A DNA stretch of 64,000 bases from assembly GCA_902702965.1 (NCBI GenBank), contig CACRXP010000381.1, forward strand, positions 4,836 through 68,835, read 5' to 3'. The DNA is from Spirometra erinaceieuropaei. Lineage: Eukaryota; Platyhelminthes; Cestoda; Diphyllobothriidea; Diphyllobothriidae. Made by a program: the position numbers and the translations under genes. The notes under the pieces are model-generated. The model saw only the letters and a program-made list of their open reading frames with translations. It was not told where the DNA came from and made no database searches. This document shows positions 12,541 through 24,226 of the stretch, one piece after another. How positions within the stretch are numbered: the stretch's first letter is position 1; every line of letters starts with the position of its first letter.

Positions 12541-13404
12541 CACTCGTTCCCACCCTGTTTTAGTGCCTGCGTCAGTAGCTGTTGATTATTGTTTGATCTC
12601 GTCCGATGCAAGCAACAGTAATCATCATCTAGACCACCATGTAAAGGGCTGAAGAGCTCGTCACGCAGGTTGCTCACGACCTCTGACCGTGATGCGTTCA
12701 TGCCAGCTCTGTCTTTTTAGGGATTAATCAACTGCCTCACTGCCTTTAGCAGACTTTGAGCCCAGTCTTCCTTCTACTTTGGTCTCCATCTCGCCCTTCA
12801 CTACGCTTTTCTTGTAGTGGTCAAGGATGTAAGATCAACTTAGACCACATTCAATAATTTTGCGCAGACTAAGAACAGAGATCAGGAAGTTGTGAGGACA
12901 GGTTTATTCTGTACACAGTGCAGGTCGCCGTATATGGGCTGTATGCTCGTGACAGAGACGAACGTCCTTTCTGGAGAGCGTCAGTTGCGGTGACTTCGGT
13001 GTGTCGCTACCACCAAAAAGGTGTTCTGTTGTTTTTGCCTCTGTACTCTCTGTTAAAAGTCACGTCCGCAAGGGCGGTGTCCCTTGTATGCACTTGTAAC
13101 CAATCAGCGAAAGAGGTCGCGTTGCTTAACTTCGACAGCACGCAAAAGCAGTGACAAATGATCGACCAGGAGTGTGGTGTGGACGGAAGTAAAGCATGAC
13201 AGATCGAGGGTTAGCGTGCGCAGCCCTAGAGCGCATACAATAGAACGAGGAGACAGAAAAAAGACTGCTACAGTCTCTTTCATCACTCTCAACGCCTCTT
13301 CTCGATAAAAGTTCTCTGATGGCAAGGAATAACACTACTGTTAACAGTAATATCAAGGTACGTTGACATATGACATGATGCCTCGCACCGCCTGCGATAC
13401 GGGT
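12541..13404. other. non-coding, with a small family-Q-like fragment
   Basis: Around 13155-13200 the phrase gaccaggagtgtggtgt resembles family Q at 45340-45360. The remainder holds no gene I can support; overlapping minus frames at 13104-13356 are featureless. Confidence 0.4.
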
Positions 13405-13640
13405 AACTTTGAGCCATTTTCTAGCTAAATTAGGGCAAGATTTAAGGTAACGCTTTTGGTTAGGTCAATAAGTAGCTTAAAGGTTAGATTTATAGTTGAT
13501 GGAAACGCCAGTCAGCATCAAGATTTAGGTTACGGCAGGGGCTAGTCTCAACTGCAGTGTTAGGGTTTAAGGTAGGCGTAAGCTCAATATTAGAGCAACG
13601 ATTTAGTTTTATGTTAGGGCTAGTTTTTGGGGTAAGGACG
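13405..13640 (+). repeat. decayed telomere-like array
   Basis: Irregular units such as ttagggttt, ttaggttac, gttagggcta and ttagggcaag on the plus strand. Opposite in direction to the tract at 2463. Confidence 0.65.
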
Positions 13641-13964
13641 CGCGAGCGTTTTTTTCAACGCTTTAGATGCCCTGGACCAACACGGGGCTACATCGGATTC
13701 TGGCAGACGTTATCAGGAAATACGCACTCATAACAAACGCCAGCATTCGGTCAGAGGTGGTCGACTTATTTGTCGGCTCATGTTGCGCCACCTGGGATCC
13801 CTGTTTTTGTTGTCGAGAATCCTGATCAAGTTTTTGTTGTAGACGAGGGGCGTGGTGCTACGCCTAGGTGCGAAGACAGGACTGACTTGACTGGTACGCA
13901 AACAGGATATAGAATCAGGAAGCGCCCGCAATACCGGTGGCTTTAAGCTAACGTCTGGTGGAAT
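13641..13964 (+). repeat. repeat family Q, copy 1
   Basis: Matches 45170-45400 in order: a cagaggtgg/cagatggtgg block, a tcctgatcaag/tcctggccaaa block, then ttgttgtagac and a gtgctacgcctaggtgcg/gtgatgtagaaagcctaagtgcg block. Flanked on both sides by telomere-like arrays. No protein recognised. Confidence 0.5.
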
Positions 13965-14184
13965 AAAGATTACGTTTAAGTTTAGGGCCAGGGTAAGGTT
14001 AAGGCAAGGTTTTACGCTTAGGTAAACAGTTAACGGTTAGGAAAGTTGGGATAAAGTTTGGGTTTATGGTAGGGATTAGTGTCATGTGCAATGTTAGGGC
14101 TTAGACTGGAGTTAGGGCCGAGATTAAAGCAAGGATTTGGTTTTATATTAGGGTCAACTGTTGGGATTAGGAAGCTTATAATTT
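13965..14184 (+). repeat. decayed telomere-like array
   Basis: Units such as gtttagggcc, gtaaggttaagg, gttagggctt and attagggtca continue the plus-strand telomere-like pattern interrupted by family Q at 13641. Confidence 0.65.
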
Positions 14185-14497
14185 GCCCTTTCCGGACCTA
14201 TGTGCAGACCCATCTTTTTTACTTTGGCGGGCTGCATCTTCGTCAGTCCCGCCCATTAACAAAGTAAAGAATCGACGGTAAAGGTGAGTAGCATTTATTG
14301 TACTAGTCACAAACACAAACATGCGCACAGACGCACCTGGCTCAGTTGATTCCTGAATGAATAAATACCCTAATAAATTTGCCCATTCTGGACTTGTGCA
14401 TTACTTTGGTGGCCTGCACTTGCGTCAGTACCGTCCACTTATTTTTAAATAAGGCATAGAATCGACGGTAAAGGTGAGCCACATTTATTGTACTAGG
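14185..14497 (+). repeat. two diverged tandem units
   Basis: Blocks at 14185-14306 and 14378-14497 share atcgacggtaaaggtgag followed by a catttattgtacta block, and a preceding gcctgca/gctgca-cttcgtcagt block. A 30-bp piece at 14311-14340 recurs at 29494-29524. Confidence 0.72.
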
Positions 14498-14970
14498 CAG
14501 TATGCACTCCTCGACTACGTAACATGTTCTTTGAGTTGCATCGTCCAAAAAGAAAGGTTAAGAATACTGAACGTTTTTTATTGATTGCTGCTGGAACAAT
14601 TTCCGTATAGGTGTTCACTGTCATGCCGGTAATTTAGTCAGTAGTAGTGTATGGCTGCATACTAAGCGTCTGGCAGCCACTAAAAAGAGTAACCTGCTCA
14701 TTTTCTGTAGAATATCCAATTTTACAAAGCTGCGCACGCTTGGGTGACCCGAAAAAACCTTGGGTGTTTTGAACTCGCTGTAATTCGAATAACCGCCACA
14801 ATGTAGCAGACATGACGCCGGCCTTAGACCCTATACACGCTTACGTTTAATCCCATTTTGTTCCAAAGAGGAGATAAACTGCAGAGTCCTTTCAATGCGC
14901 ATTAAGTGAAAAAACGCCTTAATACGCCTTTAATGAATTATTTCATTTTACACGCATCAGTCCAACATAG
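14498..14970. other. non-coding, nothing recognised
   Basis: No gene or repeat identified. It could be part of the segmental duplication whose matching segment is hidden in the N gap. Confidence 0.4.
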
Positions 14971-17900
14971 GAGAAAAGGTTATATATCATTTGGTAAAAC
15001 CTGACGCCAGCATTGTGTTTGTCACCTTTAACGACGCTAAACAGTCAGTGAGAAGCCCGACCGCACATTGGCAGCACCAATGACGAACTTCTGAAAGTGC
15101 AGTAACATCGAGTAAAATGTTTGTGAAAATTATTTTTTTCTGCCCAGAGCACTTCTTATAAAAAGCTCTACTGTTACATTGCAGGTAACGTTGTGACCTT
15201 CATGTCCTACGTGCTCTTATTGGATTTCCTACTATGTCGGAGCCTGTCATTTTGATTTTGCAACTTGTCAGCAATAGGGCGGGAGGGAACGCCTAAACTC
15301 TACTTATACTAGGACGCTCTGTATTTTAAGTTACAATCATGTTACTGGGTAATATTAGCATGTGATTGACTGAGTAGCATCTTGAAAAATACCTCATTAT
15401 TTTTGTCTCTACCATTTACGTCTTTTTGCCTTATCGCGGTGGATCACGAAACAAGATAATGTAAATAAAATGTGAAAGGTTGACTTTAAAATCTCCGACG
15501 TATTTTCGTATGTTGCACGTTGACAAACGTCCTTGAGACTTGGAATATTTGATTGCGATCGGCTGAGTATATCATGCTTGATAAGCCTATTCTTAAAATT
15601 CCTTCGCAATTTACATTGTAAGCGTGTGTAGCCTTTTCCCTATTTCGCACCTTGAACTTTGACGTCTCTTAGCATGTTTTCGCATATTTTTGCGCGAAAA
15701 TCCACATCCAGCTTGTATGCCAATGCTGCTAGGCATAACCTTGTCACTTACCAATGCACAGTAACTTAGTAGCGCGGATAACCGACGTTTTACGTTGGGT
15801 AATTTCTTAGTCGCATTATGTTTTTTATCTATTTATTTGTAACAACTGGACTGTATAATAGTAAGATAATAATATAAAGATTACATAAGCGAGCTGTGTT
15901 TGTCCGGGCATCTCCTGAAACACGTCAGTTATGCCTTTTAATTGTATGCGTAATAATTTGTGTGTTTTTTTAGACGTAATCAAAAATTATCGTCCTTTCA
16001 TCAATTTTTAGTCGCCTCGGTTCATTTTTATGAAGCAGAGACGTCGCATACTGTGAAATTACCCGTTGCAGCTGCCCATATATAGTCATAAACGCATACG
16101 TAGTTCCAGAGGATAGGCTGACGGTATAGTAGATGATTTAAGCTGTGCAGCCACATTGTCTCCATAAGTTACCAAAAAGTAGATCAGTTAAAACTATTTC
16201 CGCGATACATAGCAGGCAGTTATACTGAACTGGACTGTCAACATCTAATGCCTCTCTCCTAACACATTAGACAATAAATATCCTCTGGATGATGGCTTAT
16301 TCAATCGCGCAAACATTCCTCCTTATCCACGTGACATGCGCCTGCTTCTTCAAAAAACGTACGTTTATGAAACCTATATCAGCTCGGATATATTCATTTT
16401 TCCGGCATTCTAATGGTTCCATACGCATTATGTTTTTTCATAAACCATACGCAATCCCTCAATTCAAGCCAAAGGTCAGTGTTTAGAAAACAGATATATG
16501 GAGACGTTCAAATGCGAAAGCATAATTCTTTATGAAATTATTGACTGTTTATCGGCTATAATAACGGTAAGGCATAGTCATGCCGCCTCATCTAATGGAA
16601 ACAATACCGGTTCGGGCTAGAAGTTAGAGTTAGGTTTAGGGCAACTATTTGTCAACCACTCAAAGTACAACCGCGCATTCCCAGTTGTAGTTCTTTGACA
16701 TAAAATTACCCGACCTCGTCGCCTCTACCTCCGCTCCCGTATTACAGGTGGCTGGAGTTTGTTTGGCTCAGGTGCGGCTACATAACAGAATCTGATCATA
16801 ATAAAATAACACAACAAGTTTAAGATCGGTTCCTAAGATTTGAAATTGTTAGTGCACAAGTGGCATACACACAAAATGCGGTTTGATCCGAGTTTGTCTT
16901 GTGTTCTTTCTGTTTCAAATATCGGCTGTCGCATTTATGGTATTTAGTCCACTTTACGAAACGGGATTGAAAAAATGACCACTCGGCTGGTAACCTATCT
17001 AGGATTTGATATTTGCCGGAAAAACAACGTCCCGTTACAAATGAATGCAGGTAATGACATATCGAGAGGAGGATTCAGTAATCGTGAATGCACGAAGGCA
17101 AATCGTTCGCCGTGTAAGGTAAGGGATGACTAAAATATGAGTTGTTCTACCGTAGAGGAAAATGATAGGCATTTCAAATTTCATATGTACGCAAATTCCA
17201 AAAGTTGTCCATAATGCTAAAGGCGTTGTTCGAGTAGGAAAATAAAACTGTAAAATTTTGGAGAAGCTTACTGAGATACAAGACAGTTATTATATTTTGA
17301 TAATTTAACTTGCTTAACTTAAATTCAAAATTCTAGTGATGAATAATAAGTTACTTACCAATGCACATGAACTCAGAATGGATTTCTAAAAGACAAAAGT
17401 GCTACTAATAGGACGGAATTTTATAGTTTTTTTCGGAAAACTGATTAATTTGGGGCAAATACGATGGCAATGTTATCCCCAACCTTATGTTTATTTGATT
17501 GCCAACAGATAAGATGCCCGGCATAAATCGGAACATATGCCTACGGTAACGCAATGCACTACGTGAAACGAAAGTCCGTAAATATGCACCAATAAAATGA
17601 CCATATTAATAAAGAACGACCATCCTTTAAATATGCACGCGGAGAAAATAATAAAAGCAAGATGATTCTACATGCGAATACCAACACTATTATGAGTGTT
17701 GGAGGGAGGAAAATGCGAATATTCGCGACAATCTAATAAACTAACTTTACAAACCTGCACAAAGACTGCATATGCGAATAAAGGAATACGTAAAGTGCAT
17801 AAGACAATGACAAGTTGGATGTGGTTATGTTGCCCCATCTGAAGTATACAAACCCCAGTCACCTCTGATTCGGGACCGGCGGTAATATGGGTGTTTATAG

Positions 17901-18009
17901 GTGGGGCTAAAGAACGCACAGGCAACGAGGTCAAGTAGTTGTATTCAAAAGCAAAACTATTGGGAATGCACGGTTGTACTATGAATGGTAGAGAGATAGG
18001 TGCGTCAAC

Positions 18010-18085
18010 CTTTAACCCTAACCCATAAATATAACCTCTAATCCTAAACCCTAAACTCTATCCGTAACTCCTAAACACAACCCTT
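18010..18085 (-). repeat. short telomere-like tract
   Basis: Units aaccctaaccc, cctaaaccctaa within duplication copy 1; duplicated at 25330-25405. Confidence 0.65.
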
Positions 18086-19070
18086 GACCCCCCACAATTT
18101 TGTTTCCATCAGTTATGGCTACCAAACCTCATCTTATCCAATAACTGTCTGAAACGCTTTCCTTTCCTTACGTACATTGCCTCAAGGAGTCAGGGCTATG
18201 CTAGTTATGACACAAAAATAAGTGAGCAATACTTTAAAATATGTGTTAAAATGTTCTACGAGAATGCAAGCTTATTTTTCGGTTCTGTATTTTTGAGGTG
18301 CTGTTGAATGAGCCCAAGATAGTGTTGCTTAATTTCACTGATGGTCAGGTGACGAAAATATCCACCAAACACATGCTGAAATCCCGGTCAACGTTAAGGG
18401 CCTTTGAAAACAGTTAAATGAACACTTTGTTTTTTTAAAAGCATTTACTATGTGTTATATAGAGATCACTGAATACGATACGTTTTCGGATATTCTTTAA
18501 ATGTGAATGAGTCTTTAAAAATTTCGTCTTTTCAACCATCTGCAAATTGGGCAGTTTAATAGCCTCTGAAGTAAAAAATATCGTAAAAGTTCTTGGCCAG
18601 AAATGGGTCCGATTAGTTGCTCTTTTCCAATGTATGTGTTTTCTACTATAGTGATGAATCTCTCAAACAAGAAACCTAATCACCGTAACGTCTACGCTCA
18701 TAACTACGGTAGACAATGAATGTTTTTTTATTGAAGGAACCCTCTACATTTAATTTTCTCCCTAAAGAGGGCGTTACTTTACTAATTCGCTGTCAAATCT
18801 CCAAGAACTTTTGAACCTCAAAAGCAAAGTCGGATAAACTGGGGTTTGACAGGTTTCTAAACTGCCTGACGATTTTTACTGCTAGACAGAAAACATGCAC
18901 AGGACTTCTTAGTTTCAAGCCACTTCTTGCACAATGTGAGGCTTCCTTCAACAATTATAAATAAGCCACGACACAAATGCATTAAGTTTTCCTAAAAATT
19001 AAGTCAGTCGTGTCAGTGGCGTCTGTCCAGAATGACTGAACCTGTTTTTCTGCTTTTTTGCACACTCTAG

Positions 19071-19343
19071 CAGTCGATCTAAACCCGACAGAGCTCACCG
19101 CTTCTGCCCTTAGTCCTACATCAGTAAGGCTCTCCTGGAAGCCACCTTATATGGGAAGAGGCAAACTTCCTCATTTCTACGTACTTGTAAATGGCACGCA
19201 TAACAGAATAACCTGGCGGACGAAAGTAAATATCCGTGGTTTGACTCCTCGCACCAAGTACGTATTTGGCGTACGAACAGTCCTCCCAAACTACGATTAC
19301 GTTAGACCCGGAATCTACTTAACGGCTTCAACAGATGAACTGG
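19071..19343 (+). CDS. fibronectin type III domain exon 2 (internal exon, partial gene)
   Basis: A 273-bp phase 1-1 exon encoding exactly one FN3 domain of about 90 residues. The acceptor is a pyrimidine-rich tract ending cacactctag before 19071; the donor is gtaagt at 19344. Landmarks: DLNPTELTASALSPTS start, tryptophan in VRLSWKPP, an NxT glycosylation-type site in VNGTHN, and the tyrosine-corner block LTPRTKYVFGV. FN3 domains mediate adhesion and ligand contacts in cell-surface and matrix proteins; the gene is unnamed. A one-domain exon with symmetric phases can be duplicated or skipped without shifting the frame. Its duplicate at 26391 differs at two silent positions only. Confidence 0.88.
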
Positions 19344-20435
19344 GTAAGTTCTAATGTCTTTGCTCATAATACAATAGGACTGTTAGATTGCTAGGCAAGG
19401 TCTGGCCTCCCGTCTTCCTTCTACTGTGGTTTATCAGCCAAAAGAAAGCGTCAGTACTAATCCTTGTGCTGCTTATATGCAAAGTTGTGAGGAGAATTAC
19501 CGTCTGTTTCGGTGATATTTTGCCCCAAATGCGTGTATGTTAATCTACCTAAAGTGTCGTTCAGTAGTCTATCGCGGTTATCTGTTGGCCGATAATCGGG
19601 CTAATGAAGTCGTGTGTGTGATGAGACTTACTGTAGGTGTCCGGAGTGTAAAATTTCCATCAGCGTCTACCGAAAGGTCAGAAAACAAGTCGATTGTGGA
19701 GCACACAACGCAGAACAATCAGGCAGTGTAGTTTACCAAAAGACTATGGGCGACATCCCGCGAAATAAAATTCAAACTTGCACAACAACGAGTCTAAGAT
19801 ATCATCATAAAGTGCTGACCATTGCACAGAGGAAAGTATAGATCGAAAAATTAGTGCTAACTGGAATACGATGGGCATATGAATTGCAGTCGATGCCTAA
19901 ACGAAATGGACGGTGTGATCGGAAGTCCTAGATGACACGTTATTGTTGCTCAATTGATATTCATTCATTGTACATTTTAAAACCAGCAATTCCGAGCGTT
20001 TGGGGTGTTATTAGGGCTCACCGCCTTATTAGGTTGGAGGAACGTTTCCAAACGTTCTCTGATGTATCACAGGATCTTGTTGACCTATTAAGCGGCATTA
20101 CAGCATTGTTAATGTGTCGGAAAAGTGACAATAGGCCAAGTGTTTTGGTGCTTGATCGCAGTCTCTATTCTAAAACTGTTTTAGGGAAATTACTACAGTA
20201 AAATGCCCTTTTAGTTGGCCTTACAATTTCTGTAAACGTTAATGATTGACTATTTCTGTAGCGTATTTCGGGCAATATTTGAACTCCAATCGATTATCTT
20301 ACAATACATAATATTAATGGCAACGTGCCATGAAGATGAGCTCGAGCCAGACAACATACATTATGATAATTCACTGACTTATGCATCAGGAAAAGTGATG
20401 TAATTTGGACTACTGCATGCAACGACGTCCACCCT
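19344..20435. other. intron after FN3 exon 2, running into the assembly gap
   Basis: No further exon recognised. Overlapping frames at 19537-20201 differ from their duplicated counterparts by stop gains and frame breaks, so they are not conserved coding sequence. Confidence 0.5.
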
Positions 20436-21325
20436 NNNNNNNNNNNNNNNNNNNNNNNNNNNNNNNNNNNNNNNNNNNNNNNNNNNNNNNNNNNNNNNNN
20501 NNNNNNNNNNNNNNNNNNNNNNNNNNNNNNNNNNNNNNNNNNNNNNNNNNNNNNNNNNNNNNNNNNNNNNNNNNNNNNNNNNNNNNNNNNNNNNNNNNNN
20601 NNNNNNNNNNNNNNNNNNNNNNNNNNNNNNNNNNNNNNNNNNNNNNNNNNNNNNNNNNNNNNNNNNNNNNNNNNNNNNNNNNNNNNNNNNNNNNNNNNNN
20701 NNNNNNNNNNNNNNNNNNNNNNNNNNNNNNNNNNNNNNNNNNNNNNNNNNNNNNNNNNNNNNNNNNNNNNNNNNNNNNNNNNNNNNNNNNNNNNNNNNNN
20801 NNNNNNNNNNNNNNNNNNNNNNNNNNNNNNNNNNNNNNNNNNNNNNNNNNNNNNNNNNNNNNNNNNNNNNNNNNNNNNNNNNNNNNNNNNNNNNNNNNNN
20901 NNNNNNNNNNNNNNNNNNNNNNNNNNNNNNNNNNNNNNNNNNNNNNNNNNNNNNNNNNNNNNNNNNNNNNNNNNNNNNNNNNNNNNNNNNNNNNNNNNNN
21001 NNNNNNNNNNNNNNNNNNNNNNNNNNNNNNNNNNNNNNNNNNNNNNNNNNNNNNNNNNNNNNNNNNNNNNNNNNNNNNNNNNNNNNNNNNNNNNNNNNNN
21101 NNNNNNNNNNNNNNNNNNNNNNNNNNNNNNNNNNNNNNNNNNNNNNNNNNNNNNNNNNNNNNNNNNNNNNNNNNNNNNNNNNNNNNNNNNNNNNNNNNNN
21201 NNNNNNNNNNNNNNNNNNNNNNNNNNNNNNNNNNNNNNNNNNNNNNNNNNNNNNNNNNNNNNNNNNNNNNNNNNNNNNNNNNNNNNNNNNNNNNNNNNNN
21301 NNNNNNNNNNNNNNNNNNNNNNNNN
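20436..21325. other. assembly gap (890 N)
   Basis: Unbroken N run at the junction of the two duplicated segments. Reading frames spanning it are artefacts. The true length and number of repeat units here are unknown. Confidence 1.
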
Positions 21326-23244
21326 AAGAGAAAAGGTTATGTGTCATTTGGTAAAACCTGACGTCAGTATCGTGTTTGTCACCTTTAACGACGCTAAACA
21401 GTCAGTGAGAAGCCCGACAGCACATTGGCTGCACCAATGACGAACTTCTGAAACTGCAGCAACATCGAGAAAAATGTGTGTGAAAATTATTTTTTTGCCC
21501 AGAACACTTCTTATAAAAAGCTCTACTGTGAGCATAGGCGGCAATAACATTGCAGGTAACGTTGTCACCTTCATGTCCTACGTGCTCTTATGGGATTTCC
21601 TACTATGTCGGAGCCTGTCATTTTGATTTTGCAACTTGTCAGCAATAGGGCGGGAGGGAACGCCTAAACTATACTGATACTAGGACACTCTGTATTTTAA
21701 GTTAAAATCATGTTACTGGGTAATATTTGCATGTGATTGACTGAGTAGCATCTGGAAAAATACCTAATTATTTTTTGTCTCTATAATTTACGTCTTTTTG
21801 CCTTATCGCGGTGGATCACGAAACGAGATAATGTGAATAAAATGTGAAAGGTTGACTTTAAAATCTCCGACGTATTTTCGTATGTTGCACGTTGACAAAC
21901 GTCCTTGAGACTTGGAATATTTGACTGCGATCGGCTGAGTATATCATGCTTGATAAGCCTATTCTTAAAATTCCTTCGCAATTTAGATAGTAAGCGTGTG
22001 TAGCCTTTTCCCTATTTCGCGCCTTGAACTTTGACGTCTCTTAGCATGTTTTCGCATACTTTTGCGCAAAAATCCACATCCAGCTTGTATGCCAATGCTG
22101 CTAGGCAAAACCTTGTCACTTACCAATGCACAGTAACTTAGTAGCGCGGGTTTTTCGGATAACCGACATTTTACGTTGGGTAATTTTTTAGTCGCATTAT
22201 GTTTTTTATCTATGTATTTGTAACAACTGGACTGTATAATAGTAAGATAATAATATAAATATTACATAAGCGGGCTGTGTTTGTCCGGGCATCTCCTGAA
22301 ACACGTCAGTTATGCCTTTTAATTGTATGCGTAATAATTTGTGTTTTTTTAGACAAAATCAAAAAATATCGTCCTTTTATTAATTATTAGTCGTCTCGGT
22401 TCATTTTTATAAAGCAGAGACGTCGCATACTGTGTAATTACCCGTTGCAGCTACCCATCTATAGTCATAAACGCATACGTAGTTCCAAAGGATAGGCTGA
22501 CGGTATAGTAGATGACTTAAACTGTGCAGCCACATTGTCTCCATAAGTTACCAAAAAGTAGATCAGTTAAAACGATTTCCGCGATATATAGCAGGCAGTT
22601 ATACTGAAATGGACTGTCAACATTTAATGCCTCTCTCCTAACGCATTAGACAATAAACATCCTCTGGATGATGGCTTATTCAATCGCGCAAACATTCCTC
22701 CTTATTCACGTGACATGCGCCTGCTTCTACAAAAAACGTACGTTTATGAAACCTATATCAGCTCGGATATATTCATTTTGCCGGCATTCTAATGGTTCCA
22801 TACGCATTATGTTTTTTCATAAACCATACGCACTTCCTCACTGCAAGCCAAAGTTCAGTGTTTAGAAAACAGTTATATGGAGACGTTCAAATGCGAAAGC
22901 ATAATTCTTTATAAAATTATTGACTGTTTATCGGCTATAATAACGGTAAGGCATAGTCATGCCGCCTCATCTAATGGAAACAATACTGGTTCGGGCTAGA
23001 AGTTAGAGTTAGGTTTAGGGCAACTATTTGTCAACCACTCAAAGTACAACCGCGCATTCCCAGTTGCAGTTCTTTGACATAAAATTACCCGACCTCGTCG
23101 TCTCTACCTCCGCTCCCGTATTACAGGTGGCTGGAGTTTGTTTGGCTCAGGTGCGGCTACATAACAGAATCTGATCATAATAAAATAACGCATCAAGTTT
23201 AAGATCGGTTCCTAAGATTTGAAATTGTTAGTGCACAAGCGGCA

Positions 23245-23305
23245 TACACTGGTATTAACCGACTGGTACACAAAATGCGGTTTGATACGGGTTTGTCTTG
23301 TGTTC
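23245..23305 (+). repeat. left 61-bp direct repeat flanking PLE-2
   Basis: Identical to 24166-24226. Most of it (from acaaaatgcgg onward) is also in the empty site of copy 1 near 16870-16911, so it is host DNA and a long target-site duplication is the likeliest explanation. Confidence 0.88.
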
Positions 23306-23862
23306 CTTACGTTAAAGGGGTCTCTGAAGCGGTCTCGCGACTGTTACAACCCACCAGAGTAGGCATAGCCCATCGACCACAAGCAACAATTCGACGTCGC
23401 CTAATGCAACCTACAGACCCATTGCCACCCGCTGAAACCTCAGCAGTCATCTACAAAATAAATTGCAATGAGGGCGACTGCAACTATGTGGGCGAAACTG
23501 GGCGGAAATTGCAAACTCGCCTACAAGAACACAAATCGGCCACTCGGAGGTTAGACCCTAACTCTCAACTAGCAACACACGTTGGGGAAACGGGGCATAC
23601 TTTTGACCTCCAGAGGGCTACCATCTTAGGCCGAGGCAACACAAAAACAGAACGGCTAACTCTCGAGGCGTGGTTCTCGGATGCCCACTCTATCAACAGG
23701 CATCTGGACCTTCCTGCAGCTTACAAAGTCTTACGTCATCACAATCTTAGAGCTCAGGACCAAACAACCACACCGGACTTAAGAAGACAGCACGGAGATA
23801 GCCCGACGCTGAGCTTACTCGGTGAGGAAGAACAAGAACCGCCAGACCGACCGCCCGACTAA
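23302..23862 (+). CDS. 5'-truncated Penelope-like element: RT-endonuclease linker plus GIY-YIG nuclease
   Basis: The frame opens at 23275 in host repeat; the element's own coding starts at about 23302 with VPYVKGVSEAVSRLL, the linker after the reverse transcriptase in PLEs. Next come an AHRPQATIRRRLMQP block, then the GIY-YIG nuclease: VIYKINC with a Cys pair, the YVGETGRKLQTRL core with catalytic-type Arg, a helix to EHKSA, HVGETGH, and the late glutamate in TLEAW, ending with NRHLDLPAAYKVLRHH and a charged tail. The nuclease nicks target DNA to prime reverse transcription. The reverse transcriptase itself is missing, so this copy is dead on arrival although its remaining 187 codons are open. 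The frame is intact, which implies recent insertion. Confidence 0.9.
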   Translation, partial: VPYVKGVSEAVSRLLQPTRVGIAHRPQATIRRRLMQPTDPLPPAETSAVIYKINCNEGDCNYVGETGRKLQTRLQEHKSATRRLDPNSQLATHVGETGHTFDLQRATILGRGNTKTERLTLEAWFSDAHSINRHLDLPAAYKVLRHHNLRAQDQTTTPDLRRQHGDSPTLSLLGEEEQEPPDRPPD

Positions 23863-24165
23863 AGTCCAATCAGCTCCCCTCGACGGAGTGGTGACTCATA
23901 AAGTGCACAGGCAAAAACTCCCGTCAACCATTTCCTGAGAGGCCGACGCAGCGTGAGGAGAGAGAAGAAATCGATCAGCATGAGGCCGGCCAACACAGCT
24001 TGCCACTTTAAGTTAACTTTCTGACCGATTAGGTGCAGTATACGCTTTGACAATGAAGAGCCGACCCAGCTCTTTGAAACGTCAGCAGTTAAATAAACCT
24101 GTTCCGGAGAGCCAATTTTCTTCTTCTAATAATCTTCCCGGATCTCTAAACTTTTCCAATCTGAA
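23306..24165 (+). mobile_element. PLE-2, 5'-truncated Penelope-like element insertion
   Basis: About 860 bp present in duplication copy 2 and absent from copy 1, holding the GIY-YIG frame and a roughly 300-bp 3' untranslated part. The 3' part has a stem-loop (AAGAGC 24056-24061 / GCTCTT 24069-24074) followed by TGAAACGTC and an aaataaa. The left junction shares GTTC with the host. Confidence 0.88.
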
Positions 24166-24226
24166 TACACTGGTATTAACCGACTGGTACACAAAATGCG
24201 GTTTGATACGGGTTTGTCTTGTGTTC
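24166..24226 (+). repeat. right 61-bp direct repeat flanking PLE-2
   Basis: Identical to 23245-23305. After it the host sequence continues exactly as in copy 1 (tttctgtttcaaatatcgg). Confidence 0.88.

Larger units (their letters stand above)
14971..20435 (+). repeat. tandem segmental duplication, copy 1
   Basis: Aligns nearly base for base with 21328-27755: starting offset 6357, ending offset 7320. The change comes almost entirely from the PLE insertion and a 20-bp indel in copy 2. Copy 1 runs into the N gap at 20436, so its right limit is unseen, and the left limit is only as far as copy 2 can be followed. It contains an FN3 exon at 19071-19343. Repeated short frames at 15409-15609 and 16289-16486 are near-identical to 21781 and 22668 simply because the DNA is duplicated. 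Confidence 0.95.

Noticed and set aside
15409..16486. Small frames conserved between 15409/21781 and 16289/22668
   Set aside because: Explained by the recent segmental duplication; no domains and no codon-level constraint visible.
20379..21361. Two frames of more than 300 codons
   Set aside because: They span the N gap; the residues are unknown bases.
24046..24083. Stem-loop with GAAACGTC at the PLE-2 3' end as a hammerhead
   Set aside because: The CTGATGA core is absent (TTGACAATGA instead); kept only as a stem-loop or a relic.
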